From contig JAAVAG010000183.1 in NCBI GenBank assembly GCA_014804185.1, positions 1 to 9,286 of the forward strand: a DNA stretch of 9,286 bases, given 5' to 3'. Positions 5,950 through 9,286 of this stretch are shown piece after piece. Every line of letters begins with the position of its first letter. Position 1 is the stretch's first letter. The translations under genes were made by a program, and so were the position numbers. Under the pieces are notes generated by a model. That model made no database searches. It saw only the letters and a list, made by a program, of their open reading frames with translations, and was not told where the DNA came from. The DNA is from Lachnospiraceae bacterium (GTDB taxonomy: Bacteria > Bacillota > Clostridia > Lachnospirales > Lachnospiraceae).

Positions 5950-6888
5950 ATGAACAACGGACGTAAAAAAATGTGGTGGGTCTGGGCAGTGGCAGGAGCA
6001 GCTTTTGTTGTTCTGGCGTTTCTGATTGCGGTACTGGTGGGAGTGGGTATCTATAATGCACCCGGCAACCGCATGACAAGACTTTTGAATCTGGGAGATA
6101 AATATCTGACGGCTCAGGAATACGAGCAGGCGGTGGCCGCATACAGCAGGGCCATTGAGATTGATCCGAAGGATACGGATGCTTATCTGGGGCTGGCGGA
6201 TGCTTATCAGAGGATGGGCGATATGCAGGCGGCATATGAGACTCTGGAGAGCGGATACAGGCAGACCGGAAATATGGATATTTATGAGGCAATGCAGAAA
6301 GTGAGTCAGGCAGCAGGACAAGGATACGGCAGCGGAGCCAATGCCGGTTCCGGAGGTGAGGGACAGGAGTCAGGCGGCGCCGGAACACCGGAGACGGAGA
6401 CCGGCGGATCTGCAGAAACAAGCGGGCCTGTGGACAATGGGCAGGAGGATAGCGGAAACACAGATCTGGCGGAAGAAGAAATGATCGTGTATTTCACATG
6501 GAGCGGGCTTTCCCAGGGAGGAACCATTTCTGATCTGCATCTTTCTCTGGAGGGGACGCTGGATGACGGAATGGAGTTTACAGGTGGGATAAGCGGCGTA
6601 GGATCCACGTGGGACTCAGAGTGTGAATTGACAGCAGGATATACGGAAACCGAAAAGTTCATCCAGATAAAGTTTCTTCGCACGGACGGGGTTTATCATC
6701 TGACGCTGGAGGATGATCAAAGCATGGCACGGTATGGGGATCAGGCGGGGATAAGCAGAGCGGAGGTAAAGATTCTTGTCATCACATCTCAGGGAGAGAA
6801 AGAACTGGATACGTCAGATTATTTGCACCGCTATCCCACGGGGTACTGGACGCTGGAGATGGATATCGATCATGGAAACGTGCAGTAG
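5950..6888 (+). CDS. Membrane-anchored TPR protein with unknown C-terminal domain
   Basis: 312 residues in four parts. First comes a short basic cytosolic tail and one transmembrane segment (about 9-34). Two tetratricopeptide repeats follow (about 43-76 and 77-110; LLNLGDKYLTAQEYEQAVAA then AIEIDPKDTDAYLGLADAYQ show the classical spacing), with a Gly/Ser/Glu-rich low-complexity linker at 122-174. The last part is a beta-rich C-terminal domain at 176-312 (EMIVYFTWS, SDLHLSLEGTL, KFIQIKFLRT, YHLTLEDD, AEVKILVITS) that I do not recognise. The topology suggests that TPR and C-terminal domain lie outside the membrane, as scaffold or binding module. No catalytic motif is seen. The start is ATG 5950, about nine bases after GGGGAGGA. 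A strong terminator follows four bases after the stop, so this is the last gene of its unit. The linker is compositionally biased but stays in frame, so the gene looks intact. Confidence 0.85.
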   Translation: MNNGRKKMWWVWAVAGAAFVVLAFLIAVLVGVGIYNAPGNRMTRLLNLGDKYLTAQEYEQAVAAYSRAIEIDPKDTDAYLGLADAYQRMGDMQAAYETLESGYRQTGNMDIYEAMQKVSQAAGQGYGSGANAGSGGEGQESGGAGTPETETGGSAETSGPVDNGQEDSGNTDLAEEEMIVYFTWSGLSQGGTISDLHLSLEGTLDDGMEFTGGISGVGSTWDSECELTAGYTETEKFIQIKFLRTDGVYHLTLEDDQSMARYGDQAGISRAEVKILVITSQGEKELDTSDYLHRYPTGYWTLEMDIDHGNVQ

Positions 6889-6892
6889 GCGG

Positions 6893-6929
6893 CAGGACGT
6901 ATAGGAACCCATCTATACGTCCTGTTTTT
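6893..6929 (+). terminator. Strong Rho-independent terminator
   Basis: CAGGACGTATAG (6893-6904) and CTATACGTCCTG (6913-6924) form a perfect 12-bp stem with an 8-nt loop. Five T residues follow at 6925-6929. It begins four bases after the TPR gene stop and ends the 2190-6888 group. The next promoter starts 14 bases further on. Confidence 0.93.
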
Positions 6930-6942
6930 ATCGGCAAAGCGG

Positions 6943-6972
6943 TTGACAAAGTAGTTTGCAGAGGGGTAACAT
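6943..6972 (+). promoter_or_regulatory. Candidate sigma-A promoter of the DUF6056-like/MBOAT unit
   Basis: TTGACA (6943-6948; 6 of 6), an 18-nt spacer, and TAACAT (6967-6972; 4 of 6). Transcription would start near 6979, giving a leader of about 48 nt to ATG 7027. Its place just behind the terminator supports a new transcription unit. Confidence 0.65.
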
Positions 6973-7026
6973 AAAAGCGCAATTGAAAAAACAATTCTGA
7001 AAAATAACTATGGAAGGAAAGCTGAG

Positions 7027-8448
7027 ATGAAAATAGATCAGGAGAGCAGAAAGAGGATTTTATACCAGTTTCTTATCATGGGAATTCTCTTTTTTTTATT
7101 GTTGCTTTTGCAGACAGTTCTGCGGACAGATTGGGGAGATGACGCCATTTTTGCCGGAGATACCAGGGCTATGGGTGAGTTCCTTTCAGCAAGATATAAG
7201 TTATGGACATCAAGGGTTATTATCGAAGCGGGAATCAAGCTGCTGACGGCATCTCCCGGCTGGATATGGAGAAGTCTGAACATTTTAATAGTAATGCTGT
7301 TTGTATGGATCACGGCAGATCTCTTTGGAACCGGATGCAAAAATGCGAAGATTCAGGCGCAGATTTTCTTTTTTCCCATGCTTTGCAGTTTAGCTGTATT
7401 TTCCTTTTGCGGGGCAGGCTGGATTGCTACAACCATGAATTATCTGTGGCCTTTGACACTGGGACTTGTTGTAATGCGACCTATAAAGCACTGGATCGAA
7501 GATGAGACGTGCCCCATGTGGGAGTATGCCGCCTGTCCGCTTTGTTTGCTTTATGCCGCTAATTTGGAGCAGGGAGCGGCAGTAATTTTAGGAGTATACC
7601 TGGTATTTGGGCTGTATCTGTTTAAGAGGAAGAAAAGATTATCACCTTTTTACTGGATTCTTCTTATTCTGGCGGCAGCATCCGTCATTTTTATTCTGAC
7701 CGCACCCGGGAACGCGCATCGTTTGGTAGAGGAGACAGAACAATGGTTTCCGGAATTTGCGAACATGAATATGTTTGAAAAGCTGTTTATGGGATTTATC
7801 GATACAGTCAATTACTATGCGGCAGCGGGTGGTATTGACAGAAATAACAGTGTGTTTGCGCTGCTGACCGGCATTTTGCTTATGGGAATCATACAAAAAA
7901 GAGGGAAAAAAGCATCTGGTATAAAAATACTTATTGCCCTGATTCCGTTTGCATTTTATTGGGGAATAGGGCGGTTTGCAAATAATCATCTGCTGACAAA
8001 AGGTTTTCCCCATGGAGGACATATTATCGGTCTTCTTGGGATGAACAGGCATCTGCCCGGATTTGGAGAACCCGACTGGAGCGGGATCGTCTACACCCGG
8101 GGTACGATGCTCCTGCAGGGCTGTGTATATCTGGCCTTGTTGATATGCGTGGCTCTGACTATTTATTTTCTGCATGGAAAAAGCGAAGAGACACTGTTGG
8201 AACTTATTATTCTGGGCGGCGGTCTGTTTTCCCAGATCATAATGGGATTCAGCCCTACGCTCTATATATCGGGTGAACGAACCGCTCTGTATGGATCTAT
8301 TGCAATTCTGATTGTCAGTCTGCGCAATCTGCAGATCTATTGGAACGGATCCGTGGGAAAATCCGGCAGGGTAATTCTGGGGATTTATGTGGCTGGAGTG
8401 ATATGTCTCGGCATATCGGAGTGGAAAGGGACGCTGGCGGTTATGTGA
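7027..8448 (+). CDS. DUF6056-like multi-pass membrane protein, probable GT-C type transferase or polymerase
   Basis: 473 residues, strongly hydrophobic, with roughly ten or more membrane segments beginning at about residues 12-31. Features I associate with DUF6056 and related GT-C-like proteins are an acidic GDD at 37-39 just after the first membrane segment, a R56-Y-K-L-W-T-S-R63 motif in the next loop, and NLEQGA at 179-184. The first acidic residues lie on the outer loop, as in polyprenyl-sugar-dependent glycosyltransferases. Activity is unproven and the sugar is unknown. The start is ATG 7027, with GGAAGGA eight bases upstream. The MBOAT gene begins 20 nt after the stop, so the two are almost certainly cotranscribed, pointing to export, glycosylation or acylation of a surface polymer. 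Family assignment rests on motif memory; the membrane-protein call is secure. Confidence 0.75.
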   Translation: MKIDQESRKRILYQFLIMGILFFLLLLLQTVLRTDWGDDAIFAGDTRAMGEFLSARYKLWTSRVIIEAGIKLLTASPGWIWRSLNILIVMLFVWITADLFGTGCKNAKIQAQIFFFPMLCSLAVFSFCGAGWIATTMNYLWPLTLGLVVMRPIKHWIEDETCPMWEYAACPLCLLYAANLEQGAAVILGVYLVFGLYLFKRKKRLSPFYWILLILAAASVIFILTAPGNAHRLVEETEQWFPEFANMNMFEKLFMGFIDTVNYYAAAGGIDRNNSVFALLTGILLMGIIQKRGKKASGIKILIALIPFAFYWGIGRFANNHLLTKGFPHGGHIIGLLGMNRHLPGFGEPDWSGIVYTRGTMLLQGCVYLALLICVALTIYFLHGKSEETLLELIILGGGLFSQIIMGFSPTLYISGERTALYGSIAILIVSLRNLQIYWNGSVGKSGRVILGIYVAGVICLGISEWKGTLAVM

Positions 8449-8468
8449 ACGGTTTGGGAGGTAAAGAT

Positions 8469-9286
8469 ATGTTGTTCAGTTCCATGATTTTTTTGTGGGT
8501 ATTTTTTCCCGTTGTAATAGTCGGGATTGCATTTCTGACCTGGCTTCCCGGTCTTACGGAGCGGCGGAGAATATGGTGTAAGAACCGGTTTCTGCTGATC
8601 TGCAGCCTGTTTTTTTATGCCTGGGGAGGAATTGGGTACGTCCTGATTATGCTTGGCGTGATTCTGGTCGATTTTTTCGGCGCGCGCCTGGTAGATGCCC
8701 AAAGCGGAAAAAACAGAAAGAGAATATTGATTATCACAGTTTTGGCAAATCTGCTGGTGCTGTTCTTTTTTAAATATTTTAATATGATGGTGGCTTTGGC
8801 GGAAACCCTTGTGGCGGCGTGCAGCGGCGGACTGCAGAACGGCTTTCTGGCGGATCTGTTTTCCCTGCAGGGAACGGGGGCTTTTCATCTTCCGAAGATT
8901 GTACTGCCTATCGGAATCTCCTTTTTTACGTTTCAGGCGATTTCCTATGTGATCGACGTTTACAGGGGGCAGGAGCCGCAGACCAATATACTGGATTTTG
9001 CGCTGTATATCTCTCTCTTTCCGCAGCTGATCGCGGGGCCGATTGTCCAGTACAGCGATATTGCCCGGGAACTGAAAAACAGAGCGGAGACAAGGGAAGA
9101 TTTTCTGTACGGAGTAAGGCGCTTTTGCCAGGGAATGGGCAAAAAGGTTCTGATCGCCAATACGCTGGGCAATGCGGCGGATCAAATCTGGGGGCTGGGA
9201 ACGGACCGGATCAGCGGCGGGCTGGCGTGGCTGGGAATCATTTCCTACACGCTGCAGATTTATTATGATTTTTCCGGATATTCGGA
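8469..9286 (+). CDS. MBOAT O-acyltransferase, DltB/AlgI type (3' end outside window)
   Basis: The first 272 residues of an integral membrane O-acyltransferase, running off the right edge without a stop. Family hallmarks are NRFLLICSLFFYAWGG (39-54), FFFKYFN (99-105), LPIGISFFTFQAISYVIDVY (146-165), ALYISLFPQLIAGPIVQYSD (178-197) and SYTLQIYYDFSGYS (259-272). Proteins of this group move an acyl group, often acetyl, across the membrane to an exported polysaccharide or teichoic acid. The catalytic His typically comes after the last visible motif and is not in the window. Full-length members are about 450-500 residues, so a little over half is seen. The start is ATG 8469, seven bases after GGGAGG. 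In DltB/AlgI systems an SGNH-type partner (DltD/AlgX-like) usually follows; I would expect one downstream, but cannot see it. The acylated substrate is unknown. Confidence 0.93.
   Translation, partial: MLFSSMIFLWVFFPVVIVGIAFLTWLPGLTERRRIWCKNRFLLICSLFFYAWGGIGYVLIMLGVILVDFFGARLVDAQSGKNRKRILIITVLANLLVLFFFKYFNMMVALAETLVAACSGGLQNGFLADLFSLQGTGAFHLPKIVLPIGISFFTFQAISYVIDVYRGQEPQTNILDFALYISLFPQLIAGPIVQYSDIARELKNRAETREDFLYGVRRFCQGMGKKVLIANTLGNAADQIWGLGTDRISGGLAWLGIISYTLQIYYDFSGYS

Noticed and set aside
6313..6471. Gly/Ser/Glu-rich stretch in the TPR gene, considered as a sequence repeat or frameshift scar
   Set aside because: The frame stays open and both flanking domains are coherent. It is best read as a flexible linker.
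6981..6996. AATTG-AAAAAA-CAATT inverted repeat in the leader of the DUF6056-like gene
   Set aside because: Only a 5-bp AT-rich stem; too weak to support a regulatory RNA or operator.
8385..9185. 266-codon reverse frame over the MBOAT gene
   Set aside because: It lies opposite an unmistakable MBOAT protein. The translation is basic, low in hydrophobic order and has no recognisable motif.

Overview
The window looks like chromosome of a low-to-mid GC Clostridia member, most likely a gut Lachnospiraceae or close relative. The basis is strong AGGAGG-type ribosome binding sites, a sigma-A style promoter with a perfect TATAAT box, a textbook Rho-independent terminator, and protein families (orotate-PRTase-like, DUF2264, DUF6056-like) that I know mainly from that group. 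The taxonomy is an inference; no rRNA or marker gene is present.

Layout. (1) 1-468: the 3' end of a forward gene entering from the left, possibly a BtrH-like or effector-domain protein. (2) 528-1967, reverse strand: a multi-pass GT-C fold membrane glycosyltransferase resembling GT39/PMT_2, convergent with gene 1. (3) 1968-2189: a divergent intergenic region with one candidate promoter in each direction, a pair of direct repeats 22 bp apart at the leftward promoter, and three tandem 8-bp repeats in the rightward leader. (4) 2190-6888: five forward genes that may form one transcription unit: an atypical orotate phosphoribosyltransferase-like protein, an unrecognised membrane-anchored 181-aa protein, a UPF0145/YbjQ protein, a DUF2264 protein (toroid, probable carbohydrate-active enzyme), and a membrane-anchored TPR protein with an unknown C-terminal domain. 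A strong terminator at 6893-6929 closes it. A hairpin at 3764-3785 may partly separate the first three genes from the last two. (5) 6943-9286: a new promoter drives a DUF6056-like multi-pass membrane protein, followed 20 nt later by a DltB/AlgI-type MBOAT O-acyltransferase that runs off the right edge.

How the genes may work together. The two GT-C-like membrane proteins and the MBOAT are the usual parts of cell-surface glycan or teichoic-acid-like polymer assembly and O-acylation. DUF2264 may act on uronic-acid-containing or other glycans. The PRTase-like protein and UPF0145 look like cytosolic housekeeping or accessory functions whose link to the rest is unclear. I see no transposase, phage, CRISPR, tRNA or rRNA signature. 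No stretch over 300 bases lacks a gene; the longest gaps are 222 bases (1968-2189) and 138 bases (6889-7026). I do not see a clear undescribed defence or mobile system. The most unusual items are the PRTase-like protein that lacks the acidic PRPP-loop pair, and the regulatory repeats between 1989 and 2169.
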